NCBI GenBank assembly: GCA_902618695.1
Contig: CACNCB010000002.1
Location: 1 to 64,000 of the forward strand
DNA: 64,000 bases
Direction of reading: 5' to 3'
Source of the DNA: an uncultured Pelagibacteraceae bacterium
Lineage (GTDB): Bacteria > Pseudomonadota > Alphaproteobacteria > Pelagibacterales > Pelagibacteraceae
Shown here: in pieces, positions 11,381-20,269 of the stretch
How the letters are laid out: each line of letters begins with the position of its first letter
How positions within the stretch are numbered: position 1 is the stretch's first letter
Program-made: the position numbers and the translations under genes
Notes under the pieces: model-generated
What the model saw: the letters and a program-made list of their open reading frames with translations, nothing else
Told to the model about the DNA's origin: nothing
Database searches by the model: none

Positions 11381-12808
11381 TTACTTTTTGCTAACTTTTT
11401 TTATCTTTTTAGCAGTAGGCTTTGATTTTGCCTTTTTAGTTACTGTTTTTTTTTCTATCGCAGATGTTGTGGATGACTTTTTCTTCGTTTCTTTTTTTTC
11501 TTCTACACTATCATCATGTTTATGAGCTTCTTTTAAGATTTTTTCAGCTTCTGCTTTTGAAATTTCTTTTTTATTTGGTTTCCCTTTTTGTTTAATTAAA
11601 TTTAAAATTTTCTCCTCATATACGGTTCCTCTTAAACTTGCTAATGCAGATGGGTTTTTTTGATAAAAATCCATAACCATTTTTTCTTGTCCAGGCATCA
11701 TTCTTAGTTGTTTTTGTACTTCAGCTTGAATTTCTTGTTCTGACACTTTAATTTGATTTTTTTCACCAAACTCATTTAAAATTAATCCAGTTTTAATTCT
11801 TGTTTTTGCTTTTTCTTCAAAGTTTTTTTTGTTTTTCTTTGTTTCTTCTTCAGACATGCCTTGAGAGAGAACCTTTACCTCCTCCTCAACTAAGTTATCT
11901 GGGACTTCATCTACTTTAATTTTCTCTATTTCTTTTAAAATTTGATTTTTAGACAATTGATCTAGAGAATTTTTATATTCGTCATTAATTTGTTTTGAGA
12001 TTAATGTTTTTAAATCTTTTAAATCTTTAGCTCCTAAATTTTTTGCAAAATCATCATCAATTTTTACTTCTTCTGATTGTTTAACACTTAAAATTTTGCA
12101 ATTAAATTTGGCTTTTTTATTTACTAATTCTTTTTCAGGGAAATTTTCTGGCAAAGTTGCCTCAACAATTTTTTCATCATCTTTCTTTACTCCGATCAAC
12201 TGTTCATCAAATCCTTTTAGGAATAAATCTTTACCTAAAGTTAGCTGAGTGTTTTTTCCTTCGCTTCCTTTAAAGTCCTTGTCATCAACTGTAGCTTTAT
12301 AGTCTAAAGAGACTAAATCACCTTTTTTAGCTTTTGTATCTGGGCTTACTTCTTTAAAATTTGGTTGGTTTTTTGCTATTTCTTTTATTCTTTTATCAGT
12401 TTCGCTCTCGTCAATTTTTACATTGTATTCGTCAAATTTAATATTTTCTAAAGATTTAATTTCCACTTTTGGTAGCTCTGTAACTGACAAAACATATTCT
12501 AAATCTTTGTCTTCACCGTATGTCTTTAAGTCAAGTTTTGGTTGACCAGCTGGTTTAATCTTTTTTTCTTCTAGAGCTTTGGTTGATGTTTCTTTTAAAA
12601 CTTTATCTAAGACTTCTCCAAAAACAGCTTTACCAAATTGTCTTTTCAAAATTTCTTTTGGAACTTTACCTGGTCTAAATCCTTTTAGATTTACATTATT
12701 TTTGATCTCTTCATATTTTTCATCCATATAAGAGTTCATTGTCTCTTTATCGATAAAAATTTTAAGATCTTTATTTAAACCTTTTTTATTTTCTACTGTA
12801 ACTTTCAT
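11381..12808 (-). CDS. tig: Trigger factor (ribosome-associated chaperone) with a long basic tail
   Basis: Trigger factor meets nascent chains at the ribosome exit. The ribosome-docking loop GFRPGKVP is near residue 44. A PPIase-like domain follows around 155-245, then the helical C-terminal arms. The protein is 475 residues, longer than the roughly 430-450 usual for the family. The excess is a Lys/Ser/Thr-rich tail from about residue 425 (for example [20 protein letters not shown]). The tail resembles histone-like basic tails and is of unknown role. It starts 10 bases after tRNA-Leu and heads the tig-clpP-clpX-lon block. Confidence 0.94.
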   Translation of the reverse strand: MKVTVENKKGLNKDLKIFIDKETMNSYMDEKYEEIKNNVNLKGFRPGKVPKEILKRQFGKAVFGEVLDKVLKETSTKALEEKKIKPAGQPKLDLKTYGEDKDLEYVLSVTELPKVEIKSLENIKFDEYNVKIDESETDKRIKEIAKNQPNFKEVSPDTKAKKGDLVSLDYKATVDDKDFKGSEGKNTQLTLGKDLFLKGFDEQLIGVKKDDEKIVEATLPENFPEKELVNKKAKFNCKILSVKQSEEVKIDDDFAKNLGAKDLKDLKTLISKQINDEYKNSLDQLSKNQILKEIEKIKVDEVPDNLVEEEVKVLSQGMSEEETKKNKKNFEEKAKTRIKTGLILNEFGEKNQIKVSEQEIQAEVQKQLRMMPGQEKMVMDFYQKNPSALASLRGTVYEEKILNLIKQKGKPNKKEISKAEAEKILKEAHKHDDSVEEKKETKKKSSTTSAIEKKTVTKKAKSKPTAKKIKKVSKK

Positions 12809-12818
12809 TATATTTTAA

Positions 12819-12903
12819 TGGTAGGGCGAAAAGGACTCGAACCTTCACATGTTGCCATATTGGTTCCTAAGACCAACGCGTCTACCAATTCCGCCATCGC
12901 CCC
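12819..12903 (-). tRNA. tRNA-Leu (TAG)
   Basis: The minus strand folds into an 85-base class II tRNA. The acceptor GGGGCGA pairs with TCGCCCT, the anticodon stem TTGGT/ACCAA closes loop CTTAGGA with anticodon TAG, and a long variable arm follows. The T-loop is GTTCGAG and CCA is encoded after discriminator A. The gene lies immediately upstream of tig. Confidence 0.95.
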
Positions 12904-13004
12904 ACAAATTACGAGGTTTTATATATTATTGAAACTATTTGTCCAATGACAATTGTTAAAAAATTATCTATTTATCTAATAAAATTTATACTAATTTATA
13001 AAAA

Positions 13005-13256
13005 ATGATTATTTCACCTTGTATAAGTATTTGTAAAACTGATCCATCAACAGGCTACTGTTATGGTTGTGGAAGAAGTAATGAGGAAAAACGACTTTGG
13101 AAGCTTGAAGAAACAACTGATGATTGGAAAAAAGAAAATATAATTCAAATTGAAAAAAGGCTGACTGGATGGCAACTTGAAAGTTTTAAAGAATCGTACT
13201 CTTATAAAATCAAGAATGGCATGTCTCTTTTCAAGAAAAACTTAATCAAAGAGTAG
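13005..13256 (+). CDS. DUF1289 family small cysteine-rich protein
   Basis: The 83-residue product has the DUF1289 pattern: PCISICKTDPSTGYCYGCGR near residues 5-24, with four cysteines that look like metal ligands (Cys6, Cys10, Cys19, Cys22). A basic, Trp-containing region (LWKLEETTDDWKKENI) follows. The function of DUF1289 proteins is not established and a zinc or iron-sulfur site is inferred. It is the first gene of a short plus-strand run with the next two ORFs. Confidence 0.85.
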   Translation: MIISPCISICKTDPSTGYCYGCGRSNEEKRLWKLEETTDDWKKENIIQIEKRLTGWQLESFKESYSYKIKNGMSLFKKNLIKE

Positions 13257-13264
13257 TATAAAAT

Positions 13265-13438
13265 ATGAGTAAAGTTAAAATTGTAAGTATTATCTATGCT
13301 ATAGGTATAATTGTTGGTGCTTTATTCTTTGATGTTTGGGGAGCAGATACCAGTCCTTTTAAAACATTGTCTATATTTGGTTGGACTGTAATATTTATTA
13401 TAGCTTTATTTTTTGTAGATAAGAATGAAAGAAAATAA
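13265..13438 (+). CDS. Small two-helix membrane protein (57 aa)
   Basis: ATG at 13265 opens a 57-codon frame starting 8 bases after the DUF1289 stop and overlapping the next gene by 14 bases. The translation begins MSKVKIVSIIYAIGIIVGAL and shows two hydrophobic segments (residues about 5-21 and 36-51) joined by a short loop with DVWGADTSPF, ending in a charged KNERK. I do not recognise a family. Tight packing between two plus-strand genes supports it being real. Confidence 0.6.
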   Translation: MSKVKIVSIIYAIGIIVGALFFDVWGADTSPFKTLSIFGWTVIFIIALFFVDKNERK

Positions 13439-13847
13439 GTTTTTAATATTTTTTTTATCATTTTTTTTTATATCCTTTAACTCACACTCAGAAATAATTG
13501 TGTTGAGCAAATGTGATCATAAAGAGGACGGTTTTTTAAAAAATGAATATATTTTAAATCTTAATGAACTAATAATGACACGTAATTATGTTTATAATGA
13601 AAAAACTTATCAGAAATATAAAATCACCGATTTAAGTGTTAAAAAGAAAAACTCCTATGTGAGAAATATTTATGAGGAAAATGGAAAAATACTTACATTA
13701 AAACATGGGTATCCTCAGTTTTATACTCAAATTTTATTTGAAAAAGATAAACCAGAAATATTTGTTAAGGCTGTTTTGAATGATGTGGAAAGTTTATCTA
13801 AAATCTCTACTTGTAAAAAAATAGAGAAATTTGATCAAGAAAGTTAG
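13425..13847 (+). CDS. Putative secreted protein of unknown function (140 aa)
   Basis: A hydrophobic N-terminus (MKENKFLIFFLSFFFISFNS, then HS|EII) looks like a cleavable signal peptide, so the product is probably periplasmic. The mature part has one Cys near residue 30 and another near 131, which could form a disulfide. I do not recognise a domain. It is the last gene of the short operon starting at 13005 and its 3' end overlaps the convergent 45-codon ORF by 4 bases. Confidence 0.7.
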   Translation: MKENKFLIFFLSFFFISFNSHSEIIVLSKCDHKEDGFLKNEYILNLNELIMTRNYVYNEKTYQKYKITDLSVKKKNSYVRNIYEENGKILTLKHGYPQFYTQILFEKDKPEIFVKAVLNDVESLSKISTCKKIEKFDQES

Positions 13848-13981
13848 TTTTTATTTTTTTTTTCTTCTTTATTTTTTGTTATAAATTTTTTCTTAATTTC
13901 AAATCTGCTACTTGTAATGTTTGAACGATGCTTTGCGTATGCTTGTTTTTGCGCTTGTCTCATAGCTCTTTTAGATGACAT
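13844..13981 (-). CDS. Small basic protein (45 aa)
   Basis: ATG at 13981 gives a 45-residue Lys/Arg/Gln-rich product starting MSSKRAMRQAQKQAYAKHRS and ending in a KNKEEKKNKN tail, with no hydrophobic segment. It begins 11 bases downstream of the histidine phosphatase stop on the same strand, as a second operon gene would. The composition suggests nucleic-acid or ribosome binding, but this is inference. No family is recognised. Confidence 0.5.
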   Translation of the reverse strand: MSSKRAMRQAQKQAYAKHRSNITSSRFEIKKKFITKNKEEKKNKN

Positions 13982-13992
13982 ATTAATTTAAT

Positions 13993-14550
13993 TTAATATT
14001 CAATTTCTAAAGTATCAATAACTTTTAAGCTCTTATCTGATATAATAATTTCTCCAGATGATGGTGCGTAATTTAAAATTTCAGAAATCACTACATAATG
14101 AGTAACAAAAACTAAGTTTTGTTCTTTATTCCAAGAACTTATAAATTTATCAAAATCAATAATTTGCTTTTTTTTATTATTGGCAAATTTTGCACTAAAA
14201 AAAGAATTTAGAAAATTTTTAGTTTCGTATTTTTTAAAAGCAATAGATGCTGTTTCTTTGCATCTGCACCATTCACTAGAATAAACTTTTCCAATTAATA
14301 TTTTATTTTCTTCGAAAAAATCGCCAATTTTTTGTGATTGTACTCTACCATTATCACTTAAATTTCTTTGAGTTGTACAATCGTTAATATCAAAATTATC
14401 TGGATCTCCACCACCAGGAGCATAAGCATGTCTTATGAAAATTAATTTGCCACCCTCTTGTAATTTATCAATTAAAATTTTTTTTGAATCTGCTTTAACT
14501 GAGGGATTAATACATATAAATATTATGAGTAAATAATTTAAAATTTTCAT
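13993..14550 (-). CDS. Secreted histidine phosphatase superfamily protein
   Basis: A signal peptide (MKILNYLLIIFICINPSVKA) is followed by the phosphoglycerate-mutase-like phosphatase core. The RHA motif with its catalytic His is in LIFIRHAYAPGGGDPDN near residue 40. An SSEWCRCKETA segment comes near 99, and the second catalytic His is in LVFVTHYVVIS near 151. The extended APGGGDPDNFDINDCTTQRNL segment is typical of bacterial periplasmic members. The physiological substrate is unknown. The start codon is only 2 bases from the divergent uracil-DNA glycosylase start. Confidence 0.85.
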   Translation of the reverse strand: MKILNYLLIIFICINPSVKADSKKILIDKLQEGGKLIFIRHAYAPGGGDPDNFDINDCTTQRNLSDNGRVQSQKIGDFFEENKILIGKVYSSEWCRCKETASIAFKKYETKNFLNSFFSAKFANNKKKQIIDFDKFISSWNKEQNLVFVTHYVVISEILNYAPSSGEIIISDKSLKVIDTLEIEY

Positions 14551-14552
14551 TT

Positions 14553-15233
14553 ATGAATATTAAAATAGATAGTTTAAATAAAACAATTCTTAAATGTAAA
14601 AAATGTCCAAGGCTTGTTAATTTTGTAAAAAAAATCTCAACAGAAAAAAGAAAACAAAATATAAATGAGACTTACTGGGGAAAACCAGTTACAGGTTTTG
14701 GTGAAATTGATGCAAAAATTTTAATAATTGGATTGGCCCCAGCAGCCCATGGTGGTACACGAACAGGAAGAGCCTTCACAGGCGATAAATCTGGAGATTT
14801 TTTATTTAAATGTTTATTTAAGGCTAAAATTTCAAACCAACCAAATTCAGAAAATCTAAATGATGGTCTTAAATTGAAATCAACATATATAACAAATATT
14901 TTAAAATGTGTTCCTCCAGAAGACAAACCTAAAATAGAAGAGCTTAATAATTGTTCAAAATACTTTGATAGTGAGATTTATAATTTAAAAAAATTAAAAA
15001 CTATTATTGCATTAGGAAAAGTGGCATTTGATAATTGTGTTAAATGTTATAAAAAAAAATATAGTTTTAATGAGAAGATAAAATTTATTCACGGAAAATC
15101 TTATATACTACCAGGAAATATTAAACTAATTGCCTGTTATCACCCTAGCCCCAGGAATGTAAATACAAAGTTAATATCTGAAAGAATGATTGTAGATTTA
15201 TTTAATAAAGCTAAAAAGATATCTGTTAACTAG
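14553..15233 (+). CDS. Family 5 uracil-DNA glycosylase (UdgB type)
   Basis: This protein excises uracil and related deaminated bases from DNA. The 226-residue sequence has motif A of family 5, GLAPAAHGGTRTGRAFTGD (residues about 56-74), which separates it from family 4 (GEAPG type). The second motif is CYHPSPRNVNT near residue 195. Cysteines at the N-terminus (KCKKCPRL), at CVPPEDKP and further on fit the usual [4Fe-4S] cluster ligands. Its 3' end overlaps the convergent ybgC-like gene by 8 bases. Confidence 0.9.
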   Translation: MNIKIDSLNKTILKCKKCPRLVNFVKKISTEKRKQNINETYWGKPVTGFGEIDAKILIIGLAPAAHGGTRTGRAFTGDKSGDFLFKCLFKAKISNQPNSENLNDGLKLKSTYITNILKCVPPEDKPKIEELNNCSKYFDSEIYNLKKLKTIIALGKVAFDNCVKCYKKKYSFNEKIKFIHGKSYILPGNIKLIACYHPSPRNVNTKLISERMIVDLFNKAKKISVN

Positions 15234-15636
15234 AAGTATAAGGTTGAAATTCTGATAAGATTTTTTCTGGGATTTTAACTGGTTTGAATTTTTCATTTAT
15301 AAATACTAGATGAACCTTAGCTTCTACTATCAACTCCTCGTCTTTAAATATTGATTGGTTCATTAAAAAAGAAGTTTTTGAAGTAGAGTCTACAAAAGAT
15401 TTAATTTGTAAATCATCTTCTAAATATGCAGATTTTTTATATTCAATATTGCACGATTTAACAATTATAAGAGCACCAAAATCATTTTTTATTTTTGTAT
15501 TGCTTAATCCAATAGTTGATAACGCTTCTGTTCTGGCTCTTTCTAAATATTTTAAATAGTTAGCATAGTACACGACTCCACCAGCGTCTGTGTCCTCATA
15601 ATATACTTTAACATTATGAGTAAAGTTTTTATGCAT
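15226..15636 (-). CDS. ybgC: YbgC-type acyl-CoA thioesterase (hotdog fold)
   Basis: The 136-residue hotdog-fold protein has the family signature VYYEDTDAGGVVYYANYLKY near residues 11-30, with the catalytic Asp in YEDTDAGG, followed by the helix motif LERARTEAL. YbgC thioesterases usually accompany the tol-pal genes, but none are next to it here. The start at 15636 places the signature at the expected distance from the N-terminus. Confidence 0.9.
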   Translation of the reverse strand: MHKNFTHNVKVYYEDTDAGGVVYYANYLKYLERARTEALSTIGLSNTKIKNDFGALIIVKSCNIEYKKSAYLEDDLQIKSFVDSTSKTSFLMNQSIFKDEELIVEAKVHLVFINEKFKPVKIPEKILSEFQPYTSS

Positions 15637-15693
15637 AAATTAATAATATCAAATAAATGAAAATTTAATAGAAACTAAGATATAATATCTTAA

Positions 15694-15831
15694 ATGAAAG
15701 TTTATATAATTTGGTTAATCGGAGTAATTTTATGGAACTTTGGATTTCCAAATGCAATTCCAATTGCTGATGTTATCGCAGCTATTTTATTGTCATTTTT
15801 AAGTATTGGATTAAAAAAGTATGTAAAATGA
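15694..15831 (+). CDS. Small hydrophobic protein (45 aa)
   Basis: ATG at 15694 opens a 45-codon frame beginning MKVYIIWLIGVILWNFGFPN with two hydrophobic segments separated by the polar turn NFGFPNAIPIADV. It ends in KKYVK. It sits alone between the ybgC-like gene (divergent) and the DUF3047 gene (convergent, 3-base gap). I recognise no named family. The well-formed amphipathic layout favours a real inner-membrane microprotein. Confidence 0.5.
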   Translation: MKVYIIWLIGVILWNFGFPNAIPIADVIAAILLSFLSIGLKKYVK

Positions 15832-15834
15832 TAA

Positions 15835-16485
15835 TTAATCTGCCGAAAAATAAATATTCTGAAAATAAGAAACTGATTTCATTTTAGAATTATCAGTATC
15901 AGCCATTATAGCCAAACCATCTAGTTCATTCACATCTAGATCATGAAATTTTTTAAAATCTTCCTTAACATTGGCTTTCACTGTTACCCAAACATTCAGA
16001 TTATCTTTTGTAGTTGCTAATACATTATCTATTGATTTTTTTGTATAAGGGCTTGGCCAACTCTGACCAACTGCACTATTGCTCGAAAAAACGTAATTAA
16101 TAGCTCTATTTGAAAGTGGAGTTGCTCCTGTTTTTTTTACAGCAAAGACTCTCGCTGCAAAATCATGACCTTTTTTTGAATTCTCATTAATTCCTTGCAA
16201 ATCTTTCTCAATTTTCCAGGTAATATTAATAAAAGGTGTTTTATTTAGGTCGATTTTAACCTCTTTTCCAAGGCCAGAAGCAGCGTTATCAGCTACTGCT
16301 TTTAAAAAATTACCATTCTCATTTGATCCAACAGTATACACTGTTTTGTTATCTGCTCCTCTCACCTTACGAACATCGAGTTCAGAAAGCTCTTGCTCTG
16401 TAAATTTAAAAATATTTATATTTTCAGCGAGTGAAGAGTTAATAAAAATTAATGATGTAATAAAAATATAAAAAAATTTAAACAT
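15835..16485 (-). CDS. DUF3047 family periplasmic protein
   Basis: A signal peptide (MFKFFYIFITSLIFINSSLA) precedes a domain with DUF3047 features: the HDFAARVFAVKK strand near residue 106, the RAINYVFSSN segment, the WVTVKANVKEDF segment, and the C-terminal GLAIMADTDNSKMKSVSYF followed by NIYF. DUF3047 function is unknown, and carbohydrate binding has been suggested from fold resemblance, so it is not assigned. The product has 216 residues. Confidence 0.75.
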   Translation of the reverse strand: MFKFFYIFITSLIFINSSLAENINIFKFTEQELSELDVRKVRGADNKTVYTVGSNENGNFLKAVADNAASGLGKEVKIDLNKTPFINITWKIEKDLQGINENSKKGHDFAARVFAVKKTGATPLSNRAINYVFSSNSAVGQSWPSPYTKKSIDNVLATTKDNLNVWVTVKANVKEDFKKFHDLDVNELDGLAIMADTDNSKMKSVSYFQNIYFSAD

Positions 16486-16565
16486 GGTCTTCTTATAGAT
16501 AAAATATTTATAATTTCAATATTCAGTCACAATTTAAACATTCAAAGTTCAAGATTGATTGCTAA

Positions 16566-16697
16566 ATGAATAATATGAAAATAATTTCTGTCTTTATACT
16601 TCTTATATATTGGTCAATAATGATCACAGCACCAGTTATGGGTAAAAATTCTATTAAAAATCAAAATAAAGATCGAAAAATAGTTTCAAATTTTTGA
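16566..16697 (+). CDS. Possible small secreted or membrane peptide (43 aa)
   Basis: ATG at 16566 gives 43 codons beginning MNNMKIISVFILLIYWSIMI, then TAPVMGKNS and a basic tail ending in VSNF. The first part could be a signal peptide or a single membrane helix. There is no homology cue, and the ORF is short in an AT-rich gap, so it may be chance. It is convergent with the SDR gene, 2 bases apart. Confidence 0.3.
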   Translation: MNNMKIISVFILLIYWSIMITAPVMGKNSIKNQNKDRKIVSNF

Positions 16698-16699
16698 GA

Positions 16700-17446
16700 C
16701 TAATATGTGGATCTACCACCACTGATATCAAATACCGCAGCTGTAGAAAAAGTGTTTTCTTGTGAAGAAAGCCAGCAAACTAGTGAGGTAAACTCATGTA
16801 TTTCAAGAAATCTTCCTCTTGGCACCTTTGACAGCATTCTTTGTACATGCTCTTTACTCATTTGATCTAAAATTCTAGTTTTAGCACCTGCTGGGGTGAC
16901 AGCATTTACAGCTATATCTTTGTCAGCTAATTCTTTACCCAAAGCTTTTGTTAACCCAATTGCACCAGCTTTTCCTGAGCTATACGCACTTGCATTTGCA
17001 TTACCATCTTTACCTGCAACGGAAGCCACATTAACGATTCTTCCATAGTTATTTTTAATCATATTTGGCACAATCGCTCTACAGCAGTTAAAAGTACCCA
17101 TTAAATTTATCTGAACTATTTTATTCCACATATAGACATCATACTCCCAAAGAGGACCTGTAGGACCTGTTATCCCAGCATTATTTATTAAAATATCAAT
17201 ATTTGTTTTTGAGATTATGTCTGCAACGTTTTTCTCTACATCTTGATAATTTGAAATATCAACAACACTATAAAATAAATTAGGGTTTTTAACCTCATCC
17301 ACAGCTGATTTAAGAAGCTTTTCATCTATATCCCATATAAATACCTTAGCACCAGAATCTATAAATCTTTTTGCAACATCTAAACCAAAACCTTGTGCTC
17401 CACCAGTAACTACAGCTGTTCTATTTTTAAAATCAAATGTGTGCAT
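16700..17446 (-). CDS. Short-chain dehydrogenase/reductase (classical SDR)
   Basis: The cofactor motif TGGAQGFG is at residues 14-21, NNAG near 87, and the catalytic Ser/Tyr/Lys set includes YSSGK near 156. The acidic residue after the second strand (FIWDID) suggests NAD preference. It ends in the usual ISGGRSTY. I chose the ATG at 17446 (M-H-T-F-D-F, 248 residues), which clears the upstream permease stop. The longer frame to 17509 overlaps the permease. The gene ends the dctPQM-NCS1-SDR run, so it probably oxidises or reduces an imported hydroxy or keto compound. Confidence 0.87.
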   Translation of the reverse strand: MHTFDFKNRTAVVTGGAQGFGLDVAKRFIDSGAKVFIWDIDEKLLKSAVDEVKNPNLFYSVVDISNYQDVEKNVADIISKTNIDILINNAGITGPTGPLWEYDVYMWNKIVQINLMGTFNCCRAIVPNMIKNNYGRIVNVASVAGKDGNANASAYSSGKAGAIGLTKALGKELADKDIAVNAVTPAGAKTRILDQMSKEHVQRMLSKVPRGRFLEIHEFTSLVCWLSSQENTFSTAAVFDISGGRSTY

Positions 17447-17451
17447 TAAAA

Positions 17452-18909
17452 TTATTTTTTTGCTAACAAGTAGTATGTTATCCAGGCAACAAATGCACCT
17501 ATTATCCAAGCATAAGATTGTAAAAACATTAAATTAGTATTCCAAATTGTAGACGCTGAAAAAATAAATCCTAATATTAATGAATAAACACCTTTTATAT
17601 GCCAACCACCTGAATAATAATAAGCACTTTCTTTATCTATAGAATATAAATCTTTATTACTTAATTCCTGATTTTTAATTAAATAATAGTCAGCTACCAT
17701 CACTCCAAATAAAGGACCAAAGAAAGCACCAAAAGTATCAACGAATGATAAAATTCCTATTTGACTCAATATAGTCAGCCAGAATATTGCAATCAACAAA
17801 CCAAAAAAAGCAATTAAATAACTAGCACTTTTTAAACTTAATATTGAAGGAGCAAAATTTATTAGAGAGTATTGAGATGGGATGAAATTGGCAACTAAAT
17901 TTGTAGAAGCTGATGCAATTATAATAAAAAATAGAACGACTATTGTTATTTGTATATTGTCGAATTTTCCTACTATATCTGTCGGATTAGTAAAAATTCT
18001 CTCCATATCTGAAAATTTTTGATTAAGAAAAACATCAGAACCTATAACTATGAATACTGAAAAAAAAGAAAAAATAATTAAATTCAAAATTAAACTTAAG
18101 TTTCCTTTTTTTAATTCTTGCTCATTTTTTACATACCTAGAAAAATCTCCAAAACTAATTATTAAAATTGAATAAAAGGTAAATATTGTTCCAGCAACTG
18201 TAATCAAAGGAGCTAAATTATTTTTATCTAAAAAATTATTTACATTGAATGCATTTAAAAAAGCTTCGGTAGTTATTTTTACATCACTTAATAAAACAAC
18301 AAAGAAAAAAATCAACAAACCAGTATAGACTGTCATAGCTGAAAAATTAATTATTTTCTTGTTGTACTGCATCCCAACAGTAAAAAATACAGTCTGTAAA
18401 ATAATTGTGATTATTATCGCAGACCAATCAATAATATTCATACCAAAATAATAAAAAATAAATATTTCCTGCTGTAATAAAGAATTGTCTATAGAAAAAA
18501 TTACTATTCTAATTAAGTAAACTAAAATTTTAGACAAAAAATAAGTTTGAATTCCAAATAAAAATATTCCAACTAAACTTCTGATTAACCCAAAAAATTT
18601 AGCACCGTTAAATCCAAGTGAAGATCTAAGCAATACTGCAAATGGTAAGCCAAATTTTTGGGAAGGTTTTCCAATAATATTTGAAAATAAATAAACAAAA
18701 AAAGATCCTAATATGATTCCAAAAAAAACTACAAAAATATTTAAATTATACATTAAGTATAAAGAGGATATTAATGAAAAACCAATTACACTCTGTACAT
18801 TTGCTCCCCAAAAACAAAATAGATCTTTCCAATTCCAAGTTTTATAATTTGGATTAACTGTGACTAAGTCCCAATTAGATAGAGAATATTTTACTTTAGG
18901 TTGATTCAC
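17452..18909 (-). CDS. NCS1 family nucleobase/allantoin-type cation symporter
   Basis: The 485-residue protein has about twelve hydrophobic helices. It opens with the NCS1 signature region NYKTWNWKDLFCFWGANVQS near residues 22-41, the part of transporters for cytosine, allantoin, hydantoin and thiamine precursors that lines the substrate site. The C-terminal LFGVMVADYYLIKN segment is also typical. The substrate cannot be read from sequence. It starts 25 bases after dctM on the same strand and 5 bases before the SDR. Confidence 0.85.
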   Translation of the reverse strand: MNQPKVKYSLSNWDLVTVNPNYKTWNWKDLFCFWGANVQSVIGFSLISSLYLMYNLNIFVVFFGIILGSFFVYLFSNIIGKPSQKFGLPFAVLLRSSLGFNGAKFFGLIRSLVGIFLFGIQTYFLSKILVYLIRIVIFSIDNSLLQQEIFIFYYFGMNIIDWSAIIITIILQTVFFTVGMQYNKKIINFSAMTVYTGLLIFFFVVLLSDVKITTEAFLNAFNVNNFLDKNNLAPLITVAGTIFTFYSILIISFGDFSRYVKNEQELKKGNLSLILNLIIFSFFSVFIVIGSDVFLNQKFSDMERIFTNPTDIVGKFDNIQITIVVLFFIIIASASTNLVANFIPSQYSLINFAPSILSLKSASYLIAFFGLLIAIFWLTILSQIGILSFVDTFGAFFGPLFGVMVADYYLIKNQELSNKDLYSIDKESAYYYSGGWHIKGVYSLILGFIFSASTIWNTNLMFLQSYAWIIGAFVAWITYYLLAKK

Positions 18910-18934
18910 GAAATTTATTTTAAACTAATAAATT

Positions 18935-20269
18935 CTACTGTCCATATAAGAGAGTTGGTAACCATAAGGCAATCTTAGGAAATATGATGATTAAAACTAA
19001 GCCTATAATTTGTAGAACCATAAATTGCATCATCCCATAATAAATATCCTTTAAATCCCATTCAGGGACTACACCTTTTAAGAAATAGGCAGACAAAGCT
19101 ACAGGTGGAGACAGCCAGGCGGTCTGGAGATTAACAGCAACCAATATTGCAAACCAAGTTAAATTAAAGCCCAAAGCTTCAATTAATGGTAAAAGAATTG
19201 GGACAATAATCATAACAATTGGTACCCATTCTAATGGCCAACCTAATAAAAATATTGCAACCATAACAATTCCTAGAATTAAATATTTATTCATCTCTAA
19301 ACCTAACAAGAATTCTGTTAACAATGTTGGGGTACCAAGTCTTGCGAATACAGCACCAAAAAAATTTGAGGCAGCAACAAGAACCATTATTAAAGCAGTA
19401 ATCTCCAAGGTTTTAACTAGTGCTTCTTGGAGTTTAGATAGAGTTAATTTTTTATATGCTAATGAAAGTAATAAAGCTCCCATAGCACCACAACCAGCAG
19501 CTTCTGTTGGTGTTGCAAAACCAAATAAAATACTACCTAACGCAGCAAAAACAAGCGCTGCAGGAGGAACTAAACCTAAGAAGAATTCAATCCAAACTTC
19601 TTTCATGCTCGCCGCTCTCATCTCTTCAGGAATTACAGGTCCTAGTTTAGGATTAATCATACATCTTATTGTTGTGTAGCCAGCGTATAGACTTGCAAGA
19701 AGAATTCCGGGAATTATAGCTGCAGCAAATAGATCAATTACAGGAATTTCCATAATTGGACCCATCACAACAAGCATAATACTTGGTGGAATTAAAATTC
19801 CTAAAGTACCACCAGCTGTAATTGTACCAGCTGCAAGTCTTACATCGTAACCTGATCTATTCATTGACTTTGCAGCCATGATTCCCAGTATAGTTACTGA
19901 GGCACCAACAATTCCTGTAGCTGCAGCGAAGATAACTGAAACGAACAAAACAGCATAATACAATGCACCTCTTACTCTAGCCAACATCATTTGAAATGAT
20001 GAAAATAATCTTTCCATCAGTCCTGCTTGTTCCATCATAATGCCCATAAAGACAAAGAGCGGGACAGCGGCGAGTGTTTGTTCGGTCATGACCATCGAGA
20101 ATTGGAGGGTCATTAAATAAAAGACTAATTTTCCAAATCCTAGATAACCAAATACAAAACCTAAGAAAATTAATGTGAATGAAATAGGAAATCCAACAAA
20201 GATAGCAAACAACATTACTCCAACTAAAATAAAACCTAAATATGCTGGATTTATAAATTCAGCTATCAT
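18935..20269 (-). CDS. dctM: TRAP transporter large membrane subunit (DctM family)
   Basis: DctM is the ion-coupled transport subunit of tripartite ATP-independent periplasmic (TRAP) carriers. The 444-residue protein has about twelve membrane helices and characteristic segments AAVPLFVFMGIMMEQAG near residue 66, GGTLGILIPPSIMLVV near 152, and GCGAMGALLLSLAY near 256. It overlaps dctQ by 4 bases, which is normal coupling for this pair. Confidence 0.94.
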   Translation of the reverse strand: MIAEFINPAYLGFILVGVMLFAIFVGFPISFTLIFLGFVFGYLGFGKLVFYLMTLQFSMVMTEQTLAAVPLFVFMGIMMEQAGLMERLFSSFQMMLARVRGALYYAVLFVSVIFAAATGIVGASVTILGIMAAKSMNRSGYDVRLAAGTITAGGTLGILIPPSIMLVVMGPIMEIPVIDLFAAAIIPGILLASLYAGYTTIRCMINPKLGPVIPEEMRAASMKEVWIEFFLGLVPPAALVFAALGSILFGFATPTEAAGCGAMGALLLSLAYKKLTLSKLQEALVKTLEITALIMVLVAASNFFGAVFARLGTPTLLTEFLLGLEMNKYLILGIVMVAIFLLGWPLEWVPIVMIIVPILLPLIEALGFNLTWFAILVAVNLQTAWLSPPVALSAYFLKGVVPEWDLKDIYYGMMQFMVLQIIGLVLIIIFPKIALWLPTLLYGQ

